DNA of 11,904 nt from JBDSGC01 sp046594105 (GTDB lineage Bacteria > Acidobacteriota > Thermoanaerobaculia > Gp7-AA8). How positions within the stretch are numbered: position 1 is the stretch's first letter; the number at the start of each line of letters is the position of its first letter. The DNA lies in the NCBI GenBank assembly GCA_046594105.1, contig JBKJQB010000014.1:1-11904 (forward strand), given 5' to 3'. This document shows, piece by piece, positions 6,147 through 11,904 of this stretch. The position numbers were made by a program, and so were the translations under genes. The notes below the pieces were generated by a model. That model did not search any database. It was not told the origin of the DNA and saw only the letters and a program-made list of their open reading frames with translations.

Positions 6147-6218
6147 TGCGTGTTGCAGGCGACTCGGGCCGTACGGCGCGCAGCTGCCGCCGTACACGCA
6201 ACGCGCCATGGTGGCGCG
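6147..6218 (+). promoter_or_regulatory. Structured leader upstream of rpsD
   Basis: The 128-bp rpsK-rpsD gap holds several inverted repeats just before the rpsD ribosome-binding site. GTACGGCG (6171-6178) pairs with CGCCGTAC (6188-6195) around a 9-nt loop. TGCGTGT (6147-6153) can pair with ACACGCA (6194-6200), partly competing with the inner stem at its last two bases. A separate perfect hairpin, CGCGCCA (6202-6208) / TGGCGCG (6212-6218) with a 3-nt loop, ends 12 bases before GAGGAGG (6231-6237). S4 autoregulates through leader RNAs in several bacteria, so a site for S4 is a reasonable but untested idea. Confidence 0.4.
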
Positions 6219-6241
6219 GGTGCGAAACAAGAGGAGGCACA

Positions 6242-6868
6242 GTGGCTCGTTACTCTGATCCCGTTTGCCGGCTTTGCCGGCGTGAAGGGATGAAGCTGTT
6301 CCTGAAAGGGGACCGCTGCTTCAAGGATAAGTGCGCAATTGAGCGCCGCAACTACGCGCCGGGCCAGCATGGACGTCGTCGCTCCAAGGTGCTGGGCTAC
6401 GGCCTGCAGCTCCGCGAGAAACAGAAGGTCAAACGCATCTACGGCCTGCTGGAGCGCCAGTTCCGGCTCTACTTCCAGCGCGCCGACCAGAAGACCGGCA
6501 TCACCGGCGAGAACCTTCTTCGCCAGCTCGAGCTCCGGCTCGACAACGTCGTCTACTCCCTCGGCTTCGCCGCTTCACGCGCCCAGGCGCGCCAGCTCGT
6601 CCGCCACGGCCACATCGAGGTGAACGGGAAGAAGGTCAACATCCCCTCTTACCAGGGTCGCAAAGGCGATGTCATCCAGGTTCGTGAGAAGAGCCGGAAG
6701 AACGATCAGATCCGTCAAGCCGTGGAAACGGCCAGCGGCCGCGGCGTTCCCTCATGGCTCCAGCTCAGTCCCGAGCAGTTCCTCGGCAGCGTGCTCGATC
6801 TTCCGAAGCGGGAAGACATCCGCCTGCCCATTCAGGAACAGCTCATCGTCGAACTCTACTCGAAGTAA
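6242..6868 (+). CDS. rpsD: 30S ribosomal protein S4 (uS4), zinc-binding form
   Basis: S4 is a primary 16S-rRNA-binding protein that nucleates small-subunit assembly and, in many bacteria, represses its own operon. The 208-residue product has four cysteines at C9, C12, C26 and C31 (CxxC-x13-CxxxxC), the zinc-finger form of the N-terminus that E. coli S4 lacks. NYAPGQHGRRR follows at about residue 37. The S4 RNA-binding domain is RLDNVVYSLGFAASRAQARQLVRHGHIEVNGKKVNIPS (about 98-135), and the tail ends PIQEQLIVELYSK. The start is GTG 6242 with a strong GAGGAGG at 6231-6237. Immediately downstream lies the large inverted repeat before rpoA. Confidence 0.97.
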   Translation: MARYSDPVCRLCRREGMKLFLKGDRCFKDKCAIERRNYAPGQHGRRRSKVLGYGLQLREKQKVKRIYGLLERQFRLYFQRADQKTGITGENLLRQLELRLDNVVYSLGFAASRAQARQLVRHGHIEVNGKKVNIPSYQGRKGDVIQVREKSRKNDQIRQAVETASGRGVPSWLQLSPEQFLGSVLDLPKREDIRLPIQEQLIVELYSK

Positions 6869-6876
6869 CCAATGCG

Positions 6877-6945
6877 GTGGAGGACAGGCGCCCCCGCCTG
6901 TCCCGGAATGTCCGGTTCGGACAGGCGGGGGTGCCTGTCCTCCAC
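6877..6945 (+). repeat. 27-bp inverted repeat with palindromic arms between rpsD and rpoA (REP-like element)
   Basis: The left arm (6877-6903) and right arm (6919-6945) are reverse complements over 27 positions except for one pair, which becomes a G-U wobble in RNA; the spacer is 15 nt (6904-6918). Each arm is also a palindrome by itself. GGACAGGCG (6882-6890) pairs with CGCCTGTCC (6895-6903) around CCCC. GGACAGGC (6919-6926) pairs with GCCTGTCC (6933-6940) around a G-rich loop. The DNA can therefore form one long hairpin or two tail-to-tail hairpins, the layout of paired REP/BIME elements. It fills most of the 97-bp gap and ends seven bases before the rpoA Shine-Dalgarno. No T-tract follows. 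Confidence 0.75.
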
Positions 6946-6965
6946 TTTGGCGAGGAGGCCGCTAC

Positions 6966-7949
6966 ATGTTGTGGTCAGATTTTCAGAAACCCAAGAAGCT
7001 CGATTACGACGCCGAGACTCTCACCCCGAACTACGGGCGCTTTGTTGCCCAGCCATTCGAACGAGGATTCGGTACCACGATCGGAAATGCCCTGCGGCGC
7101 GTGCTTCTCTCCTCCATTGAGGGAGCAGCCATCGCAGCGGTTCGCGTGGAAGGCGTCCTTCATGAGTTCTCATCACTCACCGGAGTGGTGGAGGACATGA
7201 CGGATGTCGTTCTCAATCTCAAACAGGTCGCCTTCAAGCTGCACGGAGAGGGCCCCAAGACGCTGTACCTCGAGAAGAAAGGCCCCGGTGTGGTCACCGC
7301 TGCCGATTTCGAGAAGGATTCGGACGTCGAGATCCTCGATCCGACGGCGCACATCGCCACGCTCTCCAAGGAGGGCTCGCTCAAGCTGGAGGCCCGTCTG
7401 AAGCGCGGTCGCGGCTATCAGGTGGCCGATCGCAATGCCGACTCGGATCTGCCGCTGGGCTACATCCCCATCGACTCCATCCATTCGCCGGTGCGGCGCG
7501 TCAACTATCACGTGGAAGGCGCCCGCGTCGGCCAGATGACCGACTACGACAAGCTGGTCCTGGAAGTGTGGACCAACGGCGCGGTCTCCCCGCAGGAAGC
7601 TGTTGGCCTCGCTGCGGACCTCCTCGGCGACCACCTGCGCATCTTCAGCCAGTTCGAAGCGCGCGGCGAAGAAGTCGAAGAGTCGTCGGCGCCGGAAGTC
7701 GATCCGCGCGTTGCCGAGATGCTGTCCAAGCCGATCGAAGAGCTCGACCTCTCGGTCCGCTCGGCCAACTGCCTCAAGAACGCCAACATCCGCACCCTCG
7801 GTGATCTGGTTCAGCGCACCGAGCGCGAGATGCTCTCCACCAAGAATTTCGGCCGCAAGTCGCTCGATGAGATCAAAGACGTGCTGGCCTCCCTCGGTCT
7901 GTCCTTCGGGATGACCCGGGCGGGTGCCCGCGCCGAAATGCGCGAGTGA
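6966..7949 (+). CDS. rpoA: DNA-directed RNA polymerase subunit alpha
   Basis: Alpha dimerises to start assembly of RNA polymerase, and its C-terminal domain contacts UP elements and activators. The 327-residue product has the N-terminal dimerisation motifs RFVAQPFERGFGTTIGNALRRVLLSS (25-50) and GVLHEFSS (63-70), a flexible linker at about 231-250, and the C-terminal domain at about 251-316. The DNA-contacting residues R265, N268, C269, G296, K298 and S299 are all in place at the same numbers as in E. coli. ATG 6966 with GAGGAGG (6952-6958) fixes the start. The frame is open far upstream through rpsD and the inverted repeat, but that part is not coding. The protein ends in a short basic tail (TRAGARAEMRE). 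Confidence 0.98.
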   Translation: MLWSDFQKPKKLDYDAETLTPNYGRFVAQPFERGFGTTIGNALRRVLLSSIEGAAIAAVRVEGVLHEFSSLTGVVEDMTDVVLNLKQVAFKLHGEGPKTLYLEKKGPGVVTAADFEKDSDVEILDPTAHIATLSKEGSLKLEARLKRGRGYQVADRNADSDLPLGYIPIDSIHSPVRRVNYHVEGARVGQMTDYDKLVLEVWTNGAVSPQEAVGLAADLLGDHLRIFSQFEARGEEVEESSAPEVDPRVAEMLSKPIEELDLSVRSANCLKNANIRTLGDLVQRTEREMLSTKNFGRKSLDEIKDVLASLGLSFGMTRAGARAEMRE

Positions 7950-7989
7950 CCAGCGGTCGCAGTCTGCTGACGGCATGAGACGCCCGGGG

Positions 7990-8014
7990 CAGCGGAGGAT
8001 CGATTCCTCCGCTG
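7990..8014 (+). promoter_or_regulatory. Hairpin between rpoA and rplQ
   Basis: CAGCGGAGGA (7990-7999) and TCCTCCGCTG (8005-8014) form a perfect 10-bp stem with a TCGAT loop in the 93-bp rpoA-rplQ gap. The left arm contains the purine run GGAGGA, an anti-Shine-Dalgarno-like match with no start codon at proper distance, so it is sequestered and not a working ribosome site. No T-tract follows. It could be a processing or stabilising element. Confidence 0.45.
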
Positions 8015-8042
8015 GCCTCGAGGATGGGAAGGACGAGTCACC

Positions 8043-8624
8043 ATGAGACACGGAATGGTCAACCGCAAGCTGGGGCGAACGAGCGCGCATCGTAAGGCGA
8101 TGTTCCGCAACCAGCTCGCCTCGCTGATCGATCGCGAACGCATCATCACCACCCTGCCGAAGGCGAAGGAGCTCCGTCCCCAGATCGAGCGCCTGATCAC
8201 CCTCGGAAAAACCGACAACGTGCACAACCGCCGTCAGGCTGCCCGGATCATTGCCGACAACGGTCTGCTCGGAAAGCTGTTCACCGTCCTGAGCCCCCGG
8301 TTCGCCGAGCGCCCGGGCGGCTACACCCGCATCATCAAGATCGGACCTCGTCGTGGTGACGCCTCCGAAATGGCCATTCTGGAATTCATGGGCTACGAGC
8401 CGGATTCCCGCGACGACGCTGCCGAGACCCCGGTGAAGTCATCCACGAAGAAAGCCTCTCCGAAGAAAGCCCCCAAGGCGGACACCGACGACGCCGCTGA
8501 TGCCGACGAGGCTCCGAAGAAAAAGACGGCCGCGAAGAAGGCCGCACCGAAGAAGGAAGCCAAGGAAAAGAAGCCGGCTCCCGCCAAAGCGAAGCCAAAG
8601 ACCGCGAAAAAGAAAAAGCCGTAA
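8043..8624 (+). CDS. rplQ: 50S ribosomal protein L17 (bL17) with long Lys/Ala-rich tail
   Basis: L17 binds 23S rRNA near the exit of the peptide tunnel. Residues 1-119 are a full L17: MRHGMVNRKLGRTSAHRKAM, LIDRERIITTLPKAKELRPQIERLITLGK, and YTRIIKIGPRRGDASEMAILE. Residues 121-193 are an added tail: first Ser, Asp and Thr-rich, with an acidic cluster DTDDAADADE (147-156), then repeated Lys, Ala and Pro (AAKKAAPKKEAKEKK and similar) to the end. The protein is 193 residues, against about 127 in E. coli. ATG 8043 has GGGAAGGA at 8026-8033. It is the last gene of the operon and is followed by a clear terminator. Confidence 0.96.
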   Translation: MRHGMVNRKLGRTSAHRKAMFRNQLASLIDRERIITTLPKAKELRPQIERLITLGKTDNVHNRRQAARIIADNGLLGKLFTVLSPRFAERPGGYTRIIKIGPRRGDASEMAILEFMGYEPDSRDDAAETPVKSSTKKASPKKAPKADTDDAADADEAPKKKTAAKKAAPKKEAKEKKPAPAKAKPKTAKKKKP

Positions 8625-8642
8625 CCCTTTGATTTCGATCTC

Positions 8643-8671
8643 GAAAGGCTCGCCACCCGGCGGGCCTTTTT
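8643..8671 (+). terminator. Intrinsic terminator of the ribosomal operon
   Basis: AAAGGCTCGCC (8644-8654) pairs with GGCGGGCCTTT (8659-8669) around an ACCC tetraloop, 11 pairs with one U-G wobble; G8643 can add a wobble pair with T8670. The 3' arm runs into TTTTT followed by CGTTTT, the U-rich tract of a factor-independent terminator. It lies 19 bases after the rplQ stop. A short upstream hairpin, TTTCGA (8633-8638) / TCGAAA (8641-8646), overlaps the base of the stem. Confidence 0.88.
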
Positions 8672-8722
8672 CGTTTTCGGGCGAATCTTGAGCCGGGACC
8701 GGTGCAGTCGGCGAAGGTTTCA

Positions 8723-8768
8723 GTCCCGTAAGGACGATTGCCCGGTAGCCCAGGACTTCAGTCCTGGG
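8723..8768 (+). repeat. Palindromic intergenic element downstream of the terminator
   Basis: CCCAGGACT (8749-8757) and AGTCCTGGG (8760-8768) form a perfect 9-bp inverted repeat with a 2-nt centre. A smaller hairpin, GTCC (8723-8726) / GGAC (8732-8735) with a CGTAA loop, precedes it by 13 bases. No T-run follows on either strand. The two-hairpin layout and its place in a non-coding gap look like a dispersed intergenic repeat of REP type; this rests on appearance only. The rest of the 254-bp rplQ-to-8879 gap holds the operon terminator and nothing else I can name with confidence. Confidence 0.5.
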
Positions 8769-8770
8769 AT

Positions 8771-8799
8771 CTGATCATCCGAATCGAGCCTTCTATGCT
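8771..8799 (+). promoter_or_regulatory. Weak candidate promoter for the NTF2-like gene
   Basis: CTGATC (8771-8776, three of six matches to TTGACA) and TATGCT (8794-8799, four of six to TATAAT) are separated by 17 bp. This would give a leader of about 70 nt before ATG 8879. A promoter must lie somewhere here because a strong terminator separates this gene from the operon, but the match is poor and the choice is tentative. Confidence 0.22.
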
Positions 8800-8878
8800 C
8801 CTCGTGCGCACCAGTGAGGCAAACCACCCCCACCCACCGGGGAAAACATATGATCCGTCGTCAAGGAGGGCCCCAATC

Positions 8879-9352
8879 ATGTCCCGTCGGTCACGTCTTG
8901 TCCCCATATTGCTCCTCACTCTGTCCGCGTCTGTGCTTCCGCTCCATGCTGCTGAGAGCGGAGCGGCCTCGGTGGAATCGGCCTGGTTGAAAGCGTTCAA
9001 GGCCAACGATGTCAATGGTGTGGTGGCTCTTTATGCACCCGACGCAGTCGGATATTTTCCCGGCATGGCTGCGGTCAGCGGCGAGAACGGCATCCGCGCA
9101 GCCTTCGAAGGGATGATGAGCGGAAACAACGTCCAGGATGCCAAGTTCTTCGATCGTCATTCGAAGACCAGCGGCAACGTCTCCGTCGGCTGGGGACGAT
9201 TCGAGCTGACTTTAGTGCCGAAAGCCGGCGGCGCGCCGATCGTGATGAAAGGTCGCTTCACCGATGTTGTTGAGCGGCGCAACGGCAAGTGGCTGTACAT
9301 CGTGGACCATGCCTCGGACGAGCCTCCACCGGCTCCGGCACCCGCCAAGTAA
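8879..9352 (+). CDS. Exported NTF2-like (SnoaL/DUF4440-type) protein
   Basis: This is a 157-residue protein of unknown function. Residues 1-25 are a signal peptide: MSRRSR, a hydrophobic core LVPILLLTLSASVL, then PLHAA with likely cleavage before ESG. The mature part has the cone-shaped NTF2-like pattern: a first helix (SAWLKAFKANDVNGVVALYAPDA), a helix GIRAAFEGMM, and strands ending with VVERRNGKWLYIVDHAS, where the RNGKW-[LI] motif is typical of SnoaL/DUF4440 proteins. The tail is Pro/Ala-rich (PPPAPAPAK). Such proteins range from isomerase-like enzymes to small-ligand binders, and no catalytic residue can be assigned. ATG 8879 has an excellent AAGGAGGG (8863-8870); a longer frame from 8738 has no signal and would bury the signal peptide. 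Confidence 0.85.
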   Translation: MSRRSRLVPILLLTLSASVLPLHAAESGAASVESAWLKAFKANDVNGVVALYAPDAVGYFPGMAAVSGENGIRAAFEGMMSGNNVQDAKFFDRHSKTSGNVSVGWGRFELTLVPKAGGAPIVMKGRFTDVVERRNGKWLYIVDHASDEPPPAPAPAK

Positions 9353-9372
9353 GCCTACCCTCGCGATTCCGC

Positions 9373-9410
9373 AGCGTGGCCAGCCAGGGAACAACCCCGG
9401 CGGCCACGCT
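9373..9410. terminator. Inverted repeat between convergent genes, possible terminator
   Basis: AGCGTGGCC (9373-9381) and GGCCACGCT (9402-9410) form a perfect 9-bp outer stem, with an inner GGG (9387-9389) / CCC (9395-9397) pairing possible. It starts 20 bases after the stop of the NTF2-like gene. No T-tract follows on the plus strand, and GCCAGCCA (9379-9386) can instead pair with TGGCTGGC (9427-9434). It may end or protect the plus-strand transcript. The rest of the gap up to 9555 shows no gene or repeat I can support. Confidence 0.35.
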
Positions 9411-9555
9411 CGGAACTCGCACTGCTTGGCTGGCTTGTCGCGCTGTTCACACTCCGAGTGGACTTCGCTCTCGCGTAACCCGCCCACGATTGATCGAGAT
9501 CCGACGAATTCCCCAGACGCGCAGGGCACTCGATTCCGAAACGCAAGACGCAGAC

Positions 9556-11793
9556 TCACAACCGAACCCGTCGCAGCATCATGGTGGTGTCGCCTTCGTG
9601 CGCAGGCACGGCATTCGATCCGTCGCGAGCGGCGGCCAGCGCGGCCCCTTCTGGCGGTAAGCCGTAAGAGAGGTCGATGATCACCGCCTCGATCGAATCC
9701 TTCGGTCCGATCGTGAGATCCAGGACCGCTTCAGACACTCCGCGGATGGCCACCTGATGCCACCCTTTCGCCAGCGTGTCCCGGAATCGCGCGGGCCGAG
9801 GAGGGGGGCTGACGCCGTTCACCCGGATCGATCTGAGTGAGGCGACCCGGAACGCCAGCGAGACGCGTTGGGCGTGACGCGGAGAAGCGATTCGCAAGAC
9901 CAGTCGCCGCGATCCGGCACTGCGCTCATCAGCGAGCACGCGAACTTCGGGTGGCACAAGAGCCAGCGCCGGCGCGGGAGCTGCCAGAACCCTGGACGGC
10001 ACCTTCAGCCATTCGAATAACGAACGCGGCACTGTCTCAAAACGAACGATCTTGCGCATCGCTGGAAGCAAAGACTCGGTGTGCCATCGAGGTGTGCCGT
10101 CGTCGAAATAGCGCAGCGACACGTGACGCGGCGATTCGGAAGTGTAGGGAGGGATCGCGTTTGCCATGGCAACGAACAACACAGCCGCCACGAGAAATGA
10201 GCTGACCAGAGCGCGGTGGAGAGGTTCAGCGCCCGCAATCAGCGGGGACCATGTGGTGGTCACCATGGCCACCAGCAGCGCGATGACCGGGAGGGCCGGA
10301 CCGCCGAGCGCGTCGTAGAGCGTGAGCGAAAGTGGAAAGATCAGGATGGCAGCGACACCCGCGGCCACCAGCGTCACCACTACGTCTGACAGTCCGAGGG
10401 ACGCCCGCAGCGTGGCCAGGATGGCGCAGGTCATGGCCGGGACGAGGGTGAGGTAGGTCGCGCCTGGAAGTACGAAGGCCAGAACGATGCTCACCACCGA
10501 CCAGCAGATGGCATGACCGAGGAAGAGTCCGTCGAATCCGCTGTCGTGGTGGAACTTCCTGGCGGCCATGATGGCGATGGCGGCACCGATCAGCCACATG
10601 GCCACGATCGCCGGACCGGGCTGCGCCACCACCGCCACTCCGTGCGATCGCACTCCGGCCAGCCAGTTCGCCAGGAGGCCGATTGCGAACGCCCCGAGTG
10701 TCGACAGGAAAAAAGAAAACACCCCGAGTGTGGCGCCGCCGCCGGGCATGGCCGAGTCGCGAAAGCGGATGACCATGGCCACCAGGAGGATCAGGAGGGC
10801 CAGGATGGACGCCGGGAGCGACCACGCCGCCGGCCACCAGATGAGAAACGTGGAGAGCACGTCGAACCACACGGCGTTTCCTGCGCTGGTCTGACGCAGG
10901 TCTGCGTTGCCCAGTGCGCGGGCAGTGGCCAGGATGTGATCCCCGTGCGACTGGAGAGTGCTCGGCGTCACGTGGGCGAGATCGTCCCGCGGGGTGTGAT
11001 AGCGCGCGACATCGCCGATGTTTGCGAAGTTGACCCCCACCAGACCTGCCCGCTTGAACACCGTCATGTCGGTGTCATTGGGAAGCATTTCGTAGATGTT
11101 GAAGAAGAGCGAGCTGGTGTCGGGGCGGGGCAGGGTGCGAGCCAGGAGCCGCACCAGCCATTCATTGCGCGAGCTGGTCTCGAACAGGAAACTCTGACCG
11201 CTGGTCCCTCGGGCTTCGACGTTGATCACAGCGGCCGACTGCCGTCTCAGGGCCGGGTCGGCCATGAATGCTTCCGCTCCGATCAGCCCTGACTCTTCGG
11301 CGTCGGTGATGAGGTAGACGATCGGATTGCGGAGCCGTTCCCCGCGCAGAGCTCTGGCCGTTTCCAGTACAGCCGCGACGCCGGCGCCATCATCGGAGGC
11401 ACCGGGTCCGGACGGCACCGAGTCGTAGTGGGCGGCGATGAGCAGCGAATCCTGCCCCGTCTCACCGGAGCGGCGGGCGATGATGTTCTCGACCGGTGCG
11501 CACATGAGATAGGCGTTGCATCCGAAGGTTCGCTGGACCTGAACCTCGTAGCCGAGCGTCCGGAAGTGGGATTCAATCCGCTGGCGAACGGTTTCATGCG
11601 CTGCAGTGCCCACCGGGTGCGGCCCGACGCCGGAAAGAAGGCTCTGCTCCAACGCGAGCGCGCGCATCGCCGAGAACTGAGCGTCCGGCGCATTGGCCGG
11701 AGCGGGGTGGGGACCTCGCGCACGGAGGCTGGCCACCAGAGCGACCAGACCGAGCATCGCGAAAAGGGCGGGGGCTGCCCAGCTCCGGCTCAC
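9556..11793 (-). CDS. Membrane-anchored M28 family zinc metallopeptidase, Fxna/ERMP1-like
   Basis: This is a 745-residue protein if it starts at GTG 11793. A membrane anchor (residues 6-22) is followed by an M28 aminopeptidase domain (about 35-300). The two-zinc ligands are visible: H122 (AAHYDSV), D134 (GASDDGAG), E166/E167 (DAEESGLIG, base and ligand), E193 (INVEARG) and H266 (RYHTPRDD). Two cysteines in FGCNAYLMCAP may form a disulfide. Then come about eight membrane helices (about 313-546) and a soluble C-terminal domain (547-745) rich in beta-strand-like segments. Peptidase plus multi-span membrane region is the layout of Fxna/ERMP1-type proteins. It probably cleaves peptides on the outer face of the membrane; the substrate is unknown. 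The frame is open to the window edge: GTG 11886 (776 residues) or an upstream start is possible, but the added segment is Gly/Ala/Arg-rich and has no Shine-Dalgarno. Confidence 0.88.
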   Translation of the reverse strand: MSRSWAAPALFAMLGLVALVASLRARGPHPAPANAPDAQFSAMRALALEQSLLSGVGPHPVGTAAHETVRQRIESHFRTLGYEVQVQRTFGCNAYLMCAPVENIIARRSGETGQDSLLIAAHYDSVPSGPGASDDGAGVAAVLETARALRGERLRNPIVYLITDAEESGLIGAEAFMADPALRRQSAAVINVEARGTSGQSFLFETSSRNEWLVRLLARTLPRPDTSSLFFNIYEMLPNDTDMTVFKRAGLVGVNFANIGDVARYHTPRDDLAHVTPSTLQSHGDHILATARALGNADLRQTSAGNAVWFDVLSTFLIWWPAAWSLPASILALLILLVAMVIRFRDSAMPGGGATLGVFSFFLSTLGAFAIGLLANWLAGVRSHGVAVVAQPGPAIVAMWLIGAAIAIMAARKFHHDSGFDGLFLGHAICWSVVSIVLAFVLPGATYLTLVPAMTCAILATLRASLGLSDVVVTLVAAGVAAILIFPLSLTLYDALGGPALPVIALLVAMVTTTWSPLIAGAEPLHRALVSSFLVAAVLFVAMANAIPPYTSESPRHVSLRYFDDGTPRWHTESLLPAMRKIVRFETVPRSLFEWLKVPSRVLAAPAPALALVPPEVRVLADERSAGSRRLVLRIASPRHAQRVSLAFRVASLRSIRVNGVSPPPRPARFRDTLAKGWHQVAIRGVSEAVLDLTIGPKDSIEAVIIDLSYGLPPEGAALAAARDGSNAVPAHEGDTTMMLRRVRL

Positions 11794-11801
11794 AGGCGGC
11801 G

Positions 11802-11807
11802 ATTGTA
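11802..11807 (-). promoter_or_regulatory. Candidate -10 box of the M28 peptidase gene
   Basis: Read on the minus strand this is TACAAT, five of six matches to TATAAT, placed 8 bases before GTG 11793. No -35 match is found at 16-18 bp spacing. If real, the transcript would begin only about 2-3 nt before the GTG, i.e. nearly leaderless, which would fit the lack of a Shine-Dalgarno. The remainder up to 11904 is GC-rich, with repeated CGGCCGGC-type motifs and no other feature I can support. Confidence 0.27.
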
Positions 11808-11904
11808 GCCCGCATTGCGGAGTGGCCTTCCCGGCTCGGCCGGCACGGCCGGCGGCGCTGGTTGCCCAAGGCTCCGCCAAGATCACGCTCCAAGACGTTC
11901 TGCC

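Noticed and set aside
6877..6945. The rpsD-rpoA inverted repeat considered as an intrinsic terminator
   Set aside because: There is no T-tract after the stem, and full termination here would remove the essential rpoA transcript unless a separate promoter existed, which I could not find.
6669..6965. An upstream in-frame extension of rpoA through rpsD and the inverted repeat
   Set aside because: ATG 6966 has a strong Shine-Dalgarno and gives exact family numbering (R265, G296 as in E. coli). The extension is just an open frame.
7173..8225. A 350-codon minus-strand open frame across rpoA and rplQ
   Set aside because: It spans two certain genes and their gap, has no conserved motif, and is explained by high third-position GC in rpoA.
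8849..8854. TATGAT considered as a -10 box for the NTF2-like gene
   Set aside because: No -35-like hexamer lies 16-18 bp upstream (the area is a C/A run), and the start would leave a leader of about 18 nt, cutting into the Shine-Dalgarno zone.
9264..9680. A plus-strand frame across the convergent gap, considered as a possible small gene
   Set aside because: It overlaps the end of the NTF2-like gene and the 3' end of the peptidase, has no Shine-Dalgarno, and has an Arg/Ser/Pro-rich shadow composition.
10513..11292. A 259-codon plus-strand open frame inside the M28 gene
   Set aside because: It is a His/Gly/Arg/Glu-rich shadow with no motif, while the opposite strand carries intact zinc ligands and membrane helices.

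Overview
The window is a GC-rich bacterial chromosome segment. About three quarters of it is the distal spc operon followed by the alpha operon, all on the plus strand: 3' end of rplF, rplR, rpsE, rpmD, rplO, secY, adk, map, infA, rpmJ, rpsM, rpsK, rpsD, rpoA, rplQ. This order is standard for bacteria with a single long ribosomal-protein locus. It is closed by a strong intrinsic terminator at about 8643-8671. The organism is not named by anything here. The GC content, the style of RpoA and SecY, the adk-map-infA linkage and the M28 and SnoaL/DUF4440-type neighbours would suit an acidobacterium or another deep soil or sediment lineage. That is inference, with moderate to low confidence.

Layout. 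Positions 1-3242 hold the spc genes for the large- and small-subunit proteins and the SecY translocon, tightly packed with overlapping or abutting stop and start signals. Positions 3253-5018 hold three housekeeping enzymes or factors (adenylate kinase, methionine aminopeptidase, IF-1). Positions 5042-8624 hold the alpha genes (L36, S13, S11, S4, RNA polymerase alpha, L17). Gaps between alpha genes are larger than in the spc part (about 65-130 bp), and nearly every one contains a strong inverted repeat. After the terminator come two genes unrelated to translation: a small exported NTF2-like protein on the plus strand (8879-9352) and, convergent on the minus strand, a large membrane-anchored M28 metallopeptidase of Fxna/ERMP1-like architecture (9556-11793, start uncertain).

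Together the operon genes supply ribosome subunits, the transcription core subunit alpha, protein export, nascent-chain N-terminal methionine removal, translation initiation and nucleotide balance, so co-expression is expected. The two downstream genes have their own expression signals and no visible link to the operon or to each other.

I do not see a new defence, mobile or biosynthetic system. The parts that stand out are the palindromic elements lodged inside the essential operon, above all a 27-bp inverted repeat whose arms are themselves palindromes, between rpsD and rpoA. Other points are a 16-residue in-frame insertion in the catalytic domain of methionine aminopeptidase, a longer periplasmic loop in SecY, and lysine-rich tails on L17 and L30.
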